From the NCBI GenBank assembly GCA_040079795.1, contig JBEBJQ010000012.1, forward strand, positions 1 through 64,000: a DNA stretch of 64,000 nucleotides, in the 5' to 3' direction. This document shows, piece by piece, positions 27,010 through 36,186 of the stretch. The notes below the pieces were generated by a model. The model was not told where the DNA came from and did no database searches. It saw nothing but the letters and a program-made list of their open reading frames with translations. Every line of letters starts with the position of its first letter. Position 1 is the first letter of the stretch. Origin of the DNA: SXIZ01 sp040079795. Lineage in GTDB: Bacteria > Pseudomonadota > Gammaproteobacteria > Methylococcales > Methylomonadaceae. Made by a program: the position numbers and the translations under genes.

Positions 27010-27812
27010 AGCTATTGCACTACTGGCGTGCGATGTGGGGGATTATCGGGCGGGAGTTATTGCGTTTTGTTAAGCAGCGGGAACGGTTTATTTCGGCTCT
27101 GGTCAGGCCGTTACTGTGGTTATTTGTATTTGCGGCAGGCTTTAGGGCGGCGCTGGGGATTGCTATTACGCCGCCCTATGAAACTTATATATTGTATGAG
27201 GTTTATATCACCCCCGGTTTAGTCGGGATGATCCAGCTTTTTAACGGCATGCAAAGTTCGTTATCCATGGTGTATGACCGCGAAATGGGCAGTATGCGGA
27301 TTTTAATGGTGTGCCCCTTACCGCGCTGGTTTTTGCTAATGTCTAAATTAATTGCCGGCGTTGCAGTATCGGTGTTGCAAGTTTACGTGTTTTTGGCGAT
27401 TGCCTGGGGCTATGAAATCCAAGCGCCCTGGCAAGGCTATTGTTGGGTATTGCCTGCTTTAGTATTGTCGGGTTTAATGTTAGGGGCTTTAGGGTTATTA
27501 TTGTCCTCATTTATTAAGCAATTGGAAAACTTTGCAGGGGTTATGAATTTTGTGATCTTCCCGATGTTTTTTATGTCGACCGCCCTGTATCCGCTTTGGA
27601 AAATTAAAGAATCCAGTGTGTTGCTGCATAATTTGGCGTTGTATAATCCTTTTTCTCAAGCAGTTGAATTAATCCGATTCGCTTTATATGGTCAATTTAA
27701 CCAGACCGCATTTATTTATACGTTAGTTGCATTTATTATTTTTATGAGTGCCGCAATCTTGGGGTATAACCCTTCAAAAGGCATGATGACCAGTAAAAAA
27801 GGAGCAGAATGA
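27006..27812 (+). CDS. ABC-2 type permease (PedC-like)
   Basis: A 268-residue inner-membrane permease with six predicted helices and the ABC-2 pattern. RPLLWLFVFAAGFRAAL lies near the N-terminus, DREMGSMRILMVCPLPRWFLLMSK in the coupling region, and FVIFPMFFMSTALYPL precedes the last helices. It resembles permeases of PQQ-alcohol oxidation-associated exporters. It overlaps the ATPase gene and also the rfbB start by four bases, so it is translationally coupled to the rhamnose genes. The exported substrate is unknown. Confidence 0.87.
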   Translation: MKLLHYWRAMWGIIGRELLRFVKQRERFISALVRPLLWLFVFAAGFRAALGIAITPPYETYILYEVYITPGLVGMIQLFNGMQSSLSMVYDREMGSMRILMVCPLPRWFLLMSKLIAGVAVSVLQVYVFLAIAWGYEIQAPWQGYCWVLPALVLSGLMLGALGLLLSSFIKQLENFAGVMNFVIFPMFFMSTALYPLWKIKESSVLLHNLALYNPFSQAVELIRFALYGQFNQTAFIYTLVAFIIFMSAAILGYNPSKGMMTSKKGAE

Positions 27813-28876
27813 AACAGGTTCAAACGATTTTAGTGACGGGTGGGGCAGGGTTTATTGGTGGTAATTTTGTGCATCGCATGGTGCGTAAAGGCAATGTGAC
27901 GATTATTAATTTAGACGCCTTAACCTATGCCGGCAATTTGGATACGTTGGCGCAGGTCAATAATAATCCCAAGCATCAATTTGTATTAGGGTCGATTGGT
28001 GATAAAAGTTTAGTGGATTATTTACTGGCGCGTTACCAACCCGACGCAATTGTGAATTTTGCTGCTGAAAGCCATGTAGACCGCTCGATAGATAACCCTT
28101 CTGATTTTATTCAAACCAATGTCGTAGGCACGCATGGCTTGCTTATGTCGGCTAAAAACTATTGGCAGTCATTGTCCGGCGCGGCGCAATCAGAATTTCG
28201 GTTTTTGCATGTTTCGACTGATGAGGTTTACGGTTCATTGGGTAAAGAGGGTAAGTTTACCGAAACCACGCCGTATCAGCCCAATTCCCCTTATTCAGCT
28301 TCAAAAGCGGCTTCCGATCATTTGGTCAGGGCTTACCACCATACATATGGATTTCCGGTGTTAACAACCAATTGCTCCAATAACTATGGCCCTTATCAAT
28401 TCCCTGAAAAATTGATTCCCTTGATGATTTTAAATGCCTTGAGCGGTAAACCTTTGCCTATCTATGGTGCTGGTTTGAACGTCCGAGACTGGTTATATGT
28501 CGAAGATCATTGCAGTGCGATTGATGCTGTATTGCATAAAGGCAAGTTAGGCGAAGTGTATAACATCGGTGGTAACAATGAAAAAACCAATATTGAAGTG
28601 GTAGAAACACTGTGCCAGTTATTGGATGAGTTAACACCGCAATCAGGGTTTAAACCCCATAAAAGTTTGATGAAATTTGTACAAGATCGCCCTGGACATG
28701 ATTTGCGTTATGCAATTGATGCCAGCAAAATTAAACGGGATTTAGGCTGGGAACCTGCCGAAACCTTTGAAACCGGTTTGCGTAAAACCGTGCAATGGTA
28801 TCTGGATAATCAAAGCTGGTGGCAAAATGTTTTGGATGGCAGTTATCGTGGTGAACGTTTAGGCCTAAAAGGATAA
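27809..28876 (+). CDS. rfbB: dTDP-glucose 4,6-dehydratase
   Basis: Converts dTDP-glucose to dTDP-4-keto-6-deoxyglucose, the second step of dTDP-L-rhamnose synthesis. The 355-residue product has the NAD-binding GGAGFIGGNF at residues 9-18, the STDEVYG motif, and the catalytic Tyr-Lys pair in YSASKAASDH near residue 165. It is the first of four rfb genes and overlaps the upstream permease by ATGA. Confidence 0.96.
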   Translation: MKQVQTILVTGGAGFIGGNFVHRMVRKGNVTIINLDALTYAGNLDTLAQVNNNPKHQFVLGSIGDKSLVDYLLARYQPDAIVNFAAESHVDRSIDNPSDFIQTNVVGTHGLLMSAKNYWQSLSGAAQSEFRFLHVSTDEVYGSLGKEGKFTETTPYQPNSPYSASKAASDHLVRAYHHTYGFPVLTTNCSNNYGPYQFPEKLIPLMILNALSGKPLPIYGAGLNVRDWLYVEDHCSAIDAVLHKGKLGEVYNIGGNNEKTNIEVVETLCQLLDELTPQSGFKPHKSLMKFVQDRPGHDLRYAIDASKIKRDLGWEPAETFETGLRKTVQWYLDNQSWWQNVLDGSYRGERLGLKG

Positions 28877-28880
28877 GCTG

Positions 28881-29768
28881 ATGTCAGGATTAAAAGGTAT
28901 TATTCTCGCCGGTGGATCGGGTACGCGTTTGCATCCTTTAACCATCGCCATCAGTAAACAATTGTTGCCGGTGTTTGATAAGCCGATGATATATTATCCC
29001 TTATCAACCTTGATGCTGGCAAAAATCAGGGACGTGCTGATTATTACTACGCCCCATGATGCGCCGTTATTTGTGAGTGTGTTAGGGGATGGTTCGCAAT
29101 TTGGCATGAATATTCAATACGCGGTTCAGCCTTCGCCAGATGGGTTGGCACAAGCGTTTATTATTGGTGAGCAGTTTATTGGTTCAGATCGGAGCTGTTT
29201 GACCTTGGGTGATAATATTTTTTATGGGCATGGTTTTCAAGATTCCCTATTGAATAGTGTTAAACGTGATCAAGGTGCCAGTGTTTACGGCTATTGGGTT
29301 AAAGATCCGGAGCGCTATGGTGTGGCTGAGTTTGATAAGCAAGGTAAGGTGATTGATCTCGTCGAAAAACCTGGGCATCCGAAATCTAATTATGCAGTAA
29401 CAGGGCTGTATTTTTATGATAACCAAGTCATCGAAATGGCTAAAAATTTGCAGCCTTCGGCGCGGGGTGAACTGGAAATCACGGATCTGAATAAACTCTA
29501 TTTACAACAAGGGCAATTAACTATTGAAAAATTGGGTCGTGGTATCGCCTGGCTTGATACCGGTACGCACACCTCATTAATGCAAGCCTCCAACTTTATT
29601 GAAACGATCGAAGAGCGGCAAGGCTTGAAGGTGTGTTGTCCAGAAGAAATTGCCTTTTTAAATGGGTGGATAAACGCTGAGCAAATTGAAAAACAAGGTT
29701 TGGCAATGAAAAAAAATGAATATGGTCAATATCTGCTTAGAATTGCCAAGTTTGGAATTCCCGTATGA
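28881..29768 (+). CDS. rfbA: glucose-1-phosphate thymidylyltransferase
   Basis: Forms dTDP-glucose from glucose-1-phosphate and dTTP. The 295-residue product has the nucleotidyltransferase motif LAGGSGTRLHPLT at residues 9-21, followed by KPMIYYPLSTLMLA. It lies 4 bases after rfbB and overlaps rfbC by four bases. Confidence 0.96.
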   Translation: MSGLKGIILAGGSGTRLHPLTIAISKQLLPVFDKPMIYYPLSTLMLAKIRDVLIITTPHDAPLFVSVLGDGSQFGMNIQYAVQPSPDGLAQAFIIGEQFIGSDRSCLTLGDNIFYGHGFQDSLLNSVKRDQGASVYGYWVKDPERYGVAEFDKQGKVIDLVEKPGHPKSNYAVTGLYFYDNQVIEMAKNLQPSARGELEITDLNKLYLQQGQLTIEKLGRGIAWLDTGTHTSLMQASNFIETIEERQGLKVCCPEEIAFLNGWINAEQIEKQGLAMKKNEYGQYLLRIAKFGIPV

Positions 29769-30319
29769 AAATAACGCCTACGATATTATCTGAAGTTTTG
29801 CTCATTGAGCCTGATGTATTTGGGGATGAGCGGGGCTATTTTTGTGAGTCCTGGCAAAAACAACGCTATGCGGAGTTGGGTTTGGCGGTTGATTTTGTGC
29901 AGGATAATGTGTCTTTTTCACAGCAAAATATTTTACGCGGACTGCACGTCCAACACCCTTATGCGCAGGGCAAGTTAGTGCACGTCCTACAGGGAGAGGT
30001 GTTTGATGTTGCTGTTGACATTAGACCCGATTCGCCGGATTTCGGGCGTTGGGTTGGGGTTTATTTATCCTCGGATAATCACCTGCAACTTTATGTCCCA
30101 CCAGGGTTTGCGCATGGTTTTTGCGTTACCAGCGCTACGGCTTTATTTGTTTATAAATGTACTGAACTGTACCACCCTGAAACGGAATTAAGTATCGCCT
30201 GGAATGACCCAAATATCGGTATTACTTGGCCTATTGCTCAGCCCAGTTTATCTAAAAAAGATCAAGCAGGATTGTTGTTGCAGGATATAGCTAAGGCCAG
30301 ATTGCCTGCCAAAGCATGA
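29765..30319 (+). CDS. rfbC: dTDP-4-dehydrorhamnose 3,5-epimerase
   Basis: A cupin-fold epimerase acting on dTDP-4-keto-6-deoxyglucose. The 184-residue product has FGDERGYFCESW near residue 20, the catalytic His in ILRGLHVQ, and PPGFAHGFCV. Overlaps with rfbA and rfbD show a single coupled operon. Confidence 0.96.
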   Translation: MKITPTILSEVLLIEPDVFGDERGYFCESWQKQRYAELGLAVDFVQDNVSFSQQNILRGLHVQHPYAQGKLVHVLQGEVFDVAVDIRPDSPDFGRWVGVYLSSDNHLQLYVPPGFAHGFCVTSATALFVYKCTELYHPETELSIAWNDPNIGITWPIAQPSLSKKDQAGLLLQDIAKARLPAKA

Positions 30320-31230
30320 AGATATTATTGATCGGGCGTTTAGGGCAAGTTGGATGGGAGTTGCACCGGGCGTTAATGTGTTTGGGCGAAGTTGTGGTGG
30401 TGGATCGATTGTCGCAGCCGCTCGCGCTGGATTTGACGGATAATGATAGCATTGTGCGTACCGTTGCCGCGGTTAAGCCGAATGTGATTGTGAATGCCGC
30501 TGCCTATACGGCGGTCGATAAAGCCGAGCAAGCTGACTTTTCCGCTTTAGCTATGCAAATTAACGGTACGGCTTTGGGGGTTTTAGCGGAAGCTGCGAAA
30601 CAATGTCAGGCAACATTGGTGCATTATTCGACGGACTATGTTTTTGATGGCAATGCGCAGATGCCATACGTTGAAACAGATATGACTGCACCTAATGGGG
30701 TTTATGGCCGTAGTAAGTTAATTGGTGAACAAGCCATTATTGATTCAGGTGTTGATTATTTAATTTTACGTACAGCATGGGTTTATGGGGCGCGGGGACA
30801 AAATTTTTTACTGACGATGCTGCGTTTAATGCGGGAGCGGGAAAGTCTAGGGGTCGTAGCGGATCAAATAGGGTCGCCGACCTGGAGTCGTCAAATTGCC
30901 TTGGCTACCGCATTGATTCTGGTGCAATGCAAAGGTTCAAAAGGCTTTAAGCTGGATAATAAAAAAGGCATCTATCATTTAACCTGTGCCGGGTCTGCGT
31001 CTTGGTATGGGTTTGCCCATGAAATATATCAACAGGCACGGCAGCTGGGCATTTTACAACTGGACGTCATATTGAATCCGATTAACACCGTAGACTATCC
31101 AACGCCAGCCCGTCGTCCAGCGTATTCTGTTTTATCCGGTGAAAAATTGCATAAAGTTTTTAACATACAGTTGCCGCCCTGGCAATTGGCGTTAACCTGT
31201 TGTTTAGCTGAATATTCGCCGCCCGTTTGA
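30316..31230 (+). CDS. rfbD: dTDP-4-dehydrorhamnose reductase
   Basis: The last step to dTDP-L-rhamnose, using NAD(P)H. The 304-residue product has the Rossmann motif IGRLGQVGWEL at residues 6-16, NAAAYTAVDKAE, and the catalytic Tyr-Lys in VYGRSKLIGE. It ends the rfb set. No rhamnosyltransferase follows, so the sugar acceptor is made elsewhere. Confidence 0.96.
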   Translation: MKILLIGRLGQVGWELHRALMCLGEVVVVDRLSQPLALDLTDNDSIVRTVAAVKPNVIVNAAAYTAVDKAEQADFSALAMQINGTALGVLAEAAKQCQATLVHYSTDYVFDGNAQMPYVETDMTAPNGVYGRSKLIGEQAIIDSGVDYLILRTAWVYGARGQNFLLTMLRLMRERESLGVVADQIGSPTWSRQIALATALILVQCKGSKGFKLDNKKGIYHLTCAGSASWYGFAHEIYQQARQLGILQLDVILNPINTVDYPTPARRPAYSVLSGEKLHKVFNIQLPPWQLALTCCLAEYSPPV

Positions 31231-31261
31231 ATCTATTAACGTTAATTAATTAAAGATAAAT

Positions 31262-32845
31262 GTGAAGAATTCTTTTTTTTTGATTATTCCGTCTCAGCGA
31301 AAAAATCCTGAGCAAATCAAACAATTCACAGAGAATGTATTAAGACATTGGGTTGAAGAGTTGCCTACTGCTAATCCCAGCCTTGCTACACGGCTATTCC
31401 ATGATTTTATTATCGAATTTAACCAACTGGAAATGGATTCAGCGTTAAGGCTGGAGGCATTAGAAATTCTTAGGCCCAGTTACATTATTATCGAAGATTA
31501 TTTGCGTTCGCGATTAACGCAGTCGAATTTTCCGAAAACGCCAGGTGATCAGAAGATCATGGATATTTTGTTCAATATCGAAAAGGAATTTACGCTTGGC
31601 TATTGGGTAGTGACGCGTGATTTGACGCGTAGAGACAGTAGCTGGTTTCAAAACAAAACTATCGCTTTAGCCATTCAGCGTTGTATTAAAGGGTTGGGTG
31701 CGATTGTGGTTACTTTTTGCACGCTTTATCGAGCCATTCCTGACTGGGTATGGATTGATTTGCATTCTTTGTATAAGCTCGGTAAAGCCTTAAATAAACA
31801 GGCGGTCAAGGTTCCTGCAGAGTTTAACAATGCAACTAAAACAACAACCCTGGAGCTAAGTTACCAACATATTTTATTGTTCAGCTTGGCGCAACCGGGT
31901 CGTTTAATGCAAAAAGAAATTCAACAGGTTTATTCTTTTTTAGAGCAATTAAGCCCTTATATTCGTATCGAAGATAAGCCTATAGCTGAGCTTGACGTGC
32001 AATGTGTTTTGCGGATGGATGAGGATAGGCCCCCCTCATTTCAGGCTTATGATGCATTTTTAAATGATTCGGCGGTACGCTACCTTAATTTTGATAAGCT
32101 TTTTAAAGTGTTTAAACAAAAAGATAAATTTAGCGACCCTGGATTAACCCGCTTTAGTTCAATTGGAGGACACTCTATAGGATATTCCAAATTATCAATT
32201 GATTTGTTGGATTATCTTGAACAGCGCTGGAAGGCTTGCCCTTTGCCTGAATTGATGGTGTTTGCAGATAGGCTGGATCGATATATCGGGTTGGGGCTGG
32301 AAGCTGCTTTTAATTTTTTGGACACTTCCAATACACAGCAAGAATCAGAGGTGGAGTATCTTGCGCAGACCGCTTCAGAAAATTGTCTGGTGTGTGATTT
32401 TAATAAACCGGGTGTGTTGTCCATTGGCAGTCTGGTTAGTATCAGAAAAATCGACGCCCCTGAGCATAAGCGTGCGCTTGGTGTTGTGAGTCGACTGGTG
32501 ACATTTAAACAAGACAATAAGCTAAATATTGAAGTGGATATTTTGGCAAGACGGTTTTATGCTGTTGGTTTTGAATATTTAGAAGAAAAAAAACAGTCGT
32601 CGCGCAAAAAAGCGTTATTGTATGGCGTGAAAGAGCAGGGAAAAGAAGAGAAAAGTTTTATTATAATTGAGTCTTTCTTATTAAAGGATGGCGATATTAT
32701 TCGAATGTTTATGCAGAATGAAGACTATCCCATTATTTTAAAAGATCGGACCAATATTGGCTTAGGTTACTGGCAGTTTGAGTGCAGGAGAATGCCGGAG
32801 ACCGTTAGTAGCATGGCTAAAAAGCAAGGCTATGACTTTATTTAA
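31262..32845 (+). CDS. large uncharacterised soluble protein, possible degenerate PilZ-like C-terminus
   Basis: A 527-residue protein starting at GTG 31262. I do not recognise its first 400 residues, which look helical and soluble with no signal peptide. Residues about 400-450 (LSIGSLVSIRKIDAPEHKRALGVVSRL) look like the beta-barrel entry of PilZ-type proteins, but the RxxxR and D/NxSxxG c-di-GMP motifs are not clear. It follows rfbD by 31 bases and precedes another unknown gene with a membrane anchor. Co-transcription with rfb is possible. Confidence 0.5.
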   Translation: MKNSFFLIIPSQRKNPEQIKQFTENVLRHWVEELPTANPSLATRLFHDFIIEFNQLEMDSALRLEALEILRPSYIIIEDYLRSRLTQSNFPKTPGDQKIMDILFNIEKEFTLGYWVVTRDLTRRDSSWFQNKTIALAIQRCIKGLGAIVVTFCTLYRAIPDWVWIDLHSLYKLGKALNKQAVKVPAEFNNATKTTTLELSYQHILLFSLAQPGRLMQKEIQQVYSFLEQLSPYIRIEDKPIAELDVQCVLRMDEDRPPSFQAYDAFLNDSAVRYLNFDKLFKVFKQKDKFSDPGLTRFSSIGGHSIGYSKLSIDLLDYLEQRWKACPLPELMVFADRLDRYIGLGLEAAFNFLDTSNTQQESEVEYLAQTASENCLVCDFNKPGVLSIGSLVSIRKIDAPEHKRALGVVSRLVTFKQDNKLNIEVDILARRFYAVGFEYLEEKKQSSRKKALLYGVKEQGKEEKSFIIIESFLLKDGDIIRMFMQNEDYPIILKDRTNIGLGYWQFECRRMPETVSSMAKKQGYDFI

Positions 32846-33030
32846 AATTAAAAGGGTTTGCGCAATTAAATGTTAGTTATTAACAAGGAGGTTATGGCGC
32901 TCTTTGAGGGTGTATTGGCGGCAAAGGCAGTAAATGAATAAAAACTTGAAAAGATTTCTTATCATGGTAAGTTGTAGCTTTTATGTAGTATAAAAAATAA
33001 CAATAATTGAGTGATTGAGGGGATAAAAAT

Positions 33031-33522
33031 ATGAGTGATAACGAACAATCTAATGAAACGGTTGAAGGTGCAAAAAAAGCATTAAGTGGCGGTCTTGCGT
33101 CGGTGATGGCTTTGAAAAATTCAAACCCGAAAGTATTTATGGGCGGGGCGGCGGCTCTATTGGTGATTTTTGTTTTAATGCTGTCAATGGGTGGGGGTGA
33201 TGATTCACCCGTAGTTACTGCGGCCGGTGGTACGCCAGCAAAAAATTTAGCCATTGGTCAGAAATATGTTTTACGTAGTCCAAATAGCTATGACGACAAA
33301 GCAATCGTTCAATTAGTGCCCGTGCCAGGTGCAATTGCAGCGTTTGATGAAGCGGAAGGTGATGCTAAAAATTCATGTAGTAAGATACCTCAAGGTACGC
33401 ATGTGTCAGTTATGAATTTTCAGGACGCTTACGGAAAGAAAAATACCTTTGCTCAGGTAAAAATTGAAGAGGGCGAGTGTAAGGATAAAGATGGCTGGGT
33501 ATTGTCAGTAGATTTACAATAG
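33031..33522 (+). CDS. membrane-anchored protein with SH3-like C-terminal part, unknown function
   Basis: A 163-residue protein with a charged N-terminal 30 residues, one transmembrane helix (about residues 35-55, VFMGGAAALLVIFVLMLSMG), and a periplasmic domain ending DGWVLSVDLQ that resembles a bacterial SH3-like module. Two cysteines (CSKI and GECKD) could form a disulfide. AGGGG lies upstream of the ATG. I do not recognise the family. A hairpin at 33547-33581 follows. Confidence 0.6.
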   Translation: MSDNEQSNETVEGAKKALSGGLASVMALKNSNPKVFMGGAAALLVIFVLMLSMGGGDDSPVVTAAGGTPAKNLAIGQKYVLRSPNSYDDKAIVQLVPVPGAIAAFDEAEGDAKNSCSKIPQGTHVSVMNFQDAYGKKNTFAQVKIEEGECKDKDGWVLSVDLQ

Positions 33523-33546
33523 CAATGACGGTTTTTTGATTTTCAT

Positions 33547-33581
33547 GGGTGATGAGGTGTATTTTTTAAATGTCATCACCC
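33547..33581 (+). terminator. hairpin after the 33031 gene
   Basis: GGGTGATGA (33547-33555) pairs with TCATCACCC (33573-33581) across a 17-base AT-rich loop, with short T runs after. It is a plausible weak terminator. Confidence 0.5.
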
Positions 33582-34007
33582 TTTATCAATACGGTTTTCT
33601 GTATTCCCTATAATTATTGATAAATTTAGCTACAATTTATTAGTGCATTTAAGCCCTAAATATTATGGGCTCTGGTCTGTCACCCCTCCCCCTGTTTTAT
33701 CCGCAAGTTGTTTATTAAATCAAATAAATAAAAAATGACTTAGTGTTTGGTTATCTACAGTCGATTTAATAACCTAATTAATTTTCCGCACTCCTTTCTT
33801 TGCCCTTGCTTGTCAATAAGTTTGGGTAATTATTGATAGGCAGTGCCGATTGAACACTTCGTAGCAATTTATTGGTACTTTAAAAAACTTAGCTATATTT
33901 GCAGACCATAGTTTCGTTTCAGCTTCAATATCAATAGTGGCTTAAAAATATGGCATATACTTGATTGGATTTGTGACTATATTTGTCCTGATTGTTAGGC
34001 ATAAACA
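33582..34007. other. AT-rich gap upstream of kdsD
   Basis: More than 400 bases, strongly AT-rich, with no open frame of coding character on either strand and no RNA gene I can fold by eye. It contains several TATAAT-like strings. It may mark an old insertion or deletion point. Confidence 0.5.
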
Positions 34008-34016
34008 TGGCATAAT
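34008..34016 (+). promoter_or_regulatory. extended -10 promoter element of the kdsD operon
   Basis: TGGCATAAT forms an extended -10 (TGn plus CATAAT) 34 bases before the kdsD ATG. No good -35 is seen, as often with extended -10 promoters. Confidence 0.4.
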
Positions 34017-34049
34017 ACGCAGGTTTTAAGCATCCTGTATGGTGAATAG

Positions 34050-35027
34050 ATGAAAATAAACGCTGAACAAATACATGCATTGGGTTTAGCGGTTATTCAA
34101 GTTGAAATGCAGGCGGTTAAAGCGCTATTGACGCGTGTAGATGCTAATTTTGTTTCCGCCTGTGCATTAATGATTGCCTGCCGTGGGCGGGTCGTGGTTA
34201 CCGGTATGGGTAAATCCGGGCATATAGCCGGAAAAATTGCCGCTACCTTAGCCAGTACTGGGACCCCCGCTTTTTTTGTGCATTCCGGGGAAGCCAGTCA
34301 TGGTGATTTAGGCATGATTACCCAGCAGGATGTGGTGTTGGCATTATCCAATTCCGGTGAAACTGCTGAAATTTTGACGTTATTGCCTATAATTAAACGC
34401 TTGGGGGTGCCGCTGATTGCAATGACGGGTAATGTACAATCGACCTTGGCCAAGTTTGCCACTGTGCATATAGATGTATCAGTCGAACAAGAAGCCTGTC
34501 CTTTGGGGTTGGCTCCAACCGCAAGTACTACTGTAGCTTTGGTAATGGGTGATGCTTTGGCCGTGTCTTTGTTGGAGACCCGCGGTTTTACCAAGGATGA
34601 CTTTGCGTTATCGCATCCAGGGGGTAGCTTGGGTAAGCGATTGTTGCTACAGGTCAGCGAGATAATGCATAGCGGCGAGCAAATCCCTTGTGTAGCGGAA
34701 GATGCTTTGATTAGTGCGGCATTATTAGAAATGACACAAAAAAAATTGGGTATGACTGCGGTAGTCAATAGAAATCAACATTTAGTTGGTATTTTTACCG
34801 ATGGGGATTTACGGCGTATGTTGGTTAAAAGTATCGATATTCATAAAGATAATATAAGTAGTGTAATGACGCGTGACTGTGTGGCAATCAAACCTGATAT
34901 TTTAGCCGCTGAAGCGATGCACATTATGGAACAAAAAAAGATTAATGCCCTGTGCGTGGTAGATGATGGGCACTGTTTGATTGGTGCGTTAAATATGCAT
35001 GATTTAATTCATGCGGGATTAGTGTGA
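34050..35027 (+). CDS. kdsD: D-arabinose 5-phosphate isomerase
   Basis: Interconverts ribulose-5-phosphate and arabinose-5-phosphate, the first step to Kdo for lipopolysaccharide. The 325-residue product has an N-terminal SIS domain (VVTGMGKSGHIAGKIAATLASTGTPAFFVH near residue 50) and two C-terminal CBS domains (from about residue 205). It opens the kdsD-kdsC-lptCAB-rpoN operon and overlaps kdsC. Confidence 0.96.
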   Translation: MKINAEQIHALGLAVIQVEMQAVKALLTRVDANFVSACALMIACRGRVVVTGMGKSGHIAGKIAATLASTGTPAFFVHSGEASHGDLGMITQQDVVLALSNSGETAEILTLLPIIKRLGVPLIAMTGNVQSTLAKFATVHIDVSVEQEACPLGLAPTASTTVALVMGDALAVSLLETRGFTKDDFALSHPGGSLGKRLLLQVSEIMHSGEQIPCVAEDALISAALLEMTQKKLGMTAVVNRNQHLVGIFTDGDLRRMLVKSIDIHKDNISSVMTRDCVAIKPDILAAEAMHIMEQKKINALCVVDDGHCLIGALNMHDLIHAGLV

Positions 35028-35623
35028 TGCACGATTTAGCGGTTAAGCATGAAGTGTCCAAGGTTGCCGGGGATGAGCAGAATGCGCAGGGTTTATATGC
35101 TTCCATTTTAACGAAGGCTAAAAAGTTACAGTTATTAATTTTAGATGTCGACGGTGTTTTAACGGATGGTAAGCTTTTCTTTGATGCAGCAGGGGTCGAG
35201 TATAAAGCTTTTCATGCGCGGGATGGACATGGCATTAAATTGTTACAGCAATCGGGTGTTAAAGTTGCAATTATTTCAGGGCGAAAATCTGCGTCCGTTG
35301 CTTTGCGTATGCAGAGTTTAGGGGTAGGGCTGGTGTATCAGGGCCATGAAAATAAACTGGCGGCATTTAATGAAATTTTGCAACGTTTAACCTTAACACC
35401 TGAGCAAGTTGCGTATGTGGGCGATGATATCCTGGATTTGCCGATTATGATTAAAGCAGGTTTGGCCATTGCAGTGCAGGATGCCCACTTTGTTGTTAAG
35501 CAACATGCGCACTGGTGTACCCAATTACAGGGCGGCAATGGCGCGGTACGCGAGGTGTGTGATCTGATTATGCAGGCGCAGGGTACTTTTGATGCCGCAG
35601 TTAACCAATATCTAATATGTTGA
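35024..35623 (+). CDS. kdsC: 3-deoxy-D-manno-octulosonate 8-phosphate phosphatase
   Basis: A HAD phosphatase releasing Kdo from Kdo-8-phosphate. The 199-residue product has the nucleophile motif LDVDGVLTDGKLFF near residue 41 and the distal GDDILDLP motif. It may start at GTG 35024 or the adjacent ATG 35027. It overlaps both kdsD and lptC. Confidence 0.95.
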   Translation: MMHDLAVKHEVSKVAGDEQNAQGLYASILTKAKKLQLLILDVDGVLTDGKLFFDAAGVEYKAFHARDGHGIKLLQQSGVKVAIISGRKSASVALRMQSLGVGLVYQGHENKLAAFNEILQRLTLTPEQVAYVGDDILDLPIMIKAGLAIAVQDAHFVVKQHAHWCTQLQGGNGAVREVCDLIMQAQGTFDAAVNQYLIC

Positions 35624-36186
35624 TTGGGCGCCACCTGCTTATTTATATTTTTGCGGGTGTTTTAGCTATTGCTTCTTGGTGGTGGTTACAGTTATCTCCC
35701 TTAGAACAGGGAAATGAGGCAATGCCTCCGGCGCATAGCGCTGATTATTATAGTTCTGGGTATCAGAAGCGGGAAATGGATGAATTTGGTTTGCTGAAGA
35801 GAGAGATACGCGCTGTGAAAATGCTGCATTATAGTGATGATGGTAGTGTGCATTTAGAGTACCCAGAGTTGAAGTTTTTTAAGGATAAATTTCCTCCGTG
35901 GGTTATTCAGGCTGAGCGTGGGGTGCTTTCAAATGCTGGAAAGGAATTATGGTTGAATGGATCGGTTTTAGTGACCAGGGCAGCGCTTAAAGGCGGCCGT
36001 GCGATCAGCATTAAAACGTCTGATGTCCGTGTGCAGCCTGAAACAAGTTATGCTGAGACAGTTCAATGGGCAGAGTTAAGTAGTCCCCCTAATGTAACGA
36101 CTGGTGTCGGACTGCAATTATCTTTTGCAGACCCAATTCGTATAACGTTGCTGAATAAGGTTAGAGGAAAATATGAGATTCATTAG
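35617..36186 (+). CDS. lptC: LPS export ABC transporter periplasmic protein LptC
   Basis: An inner-membrane anchored periplasmic protein that passes lipopolysaccharide from LptBFG to LptA. The 189-residue product has one N-terminal membrane helix (residues 7-25), then a beta-jellyroll-like body with MHYSDDGSVHLEYPELKFF. It overlaps kdsC and lptA, the standard order. Confidence 0.93.
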   Translation: MLIGRHLLIYIFAGVLAIASWWWLQLSPLEQGNEAMPPAHSADYYSSGYQKREMDEFGLLKREIRAVKMLHYSDDGSVHLEYPELKFFKDKFPPWVIQAERGVLSNAGKELWLNGSVLVTRAALKGGRAISIKTSDVRVQPETSYAETVQWAELSSPPNVTTGVGLQLSFADPIRITLLNKVRGKYEIH

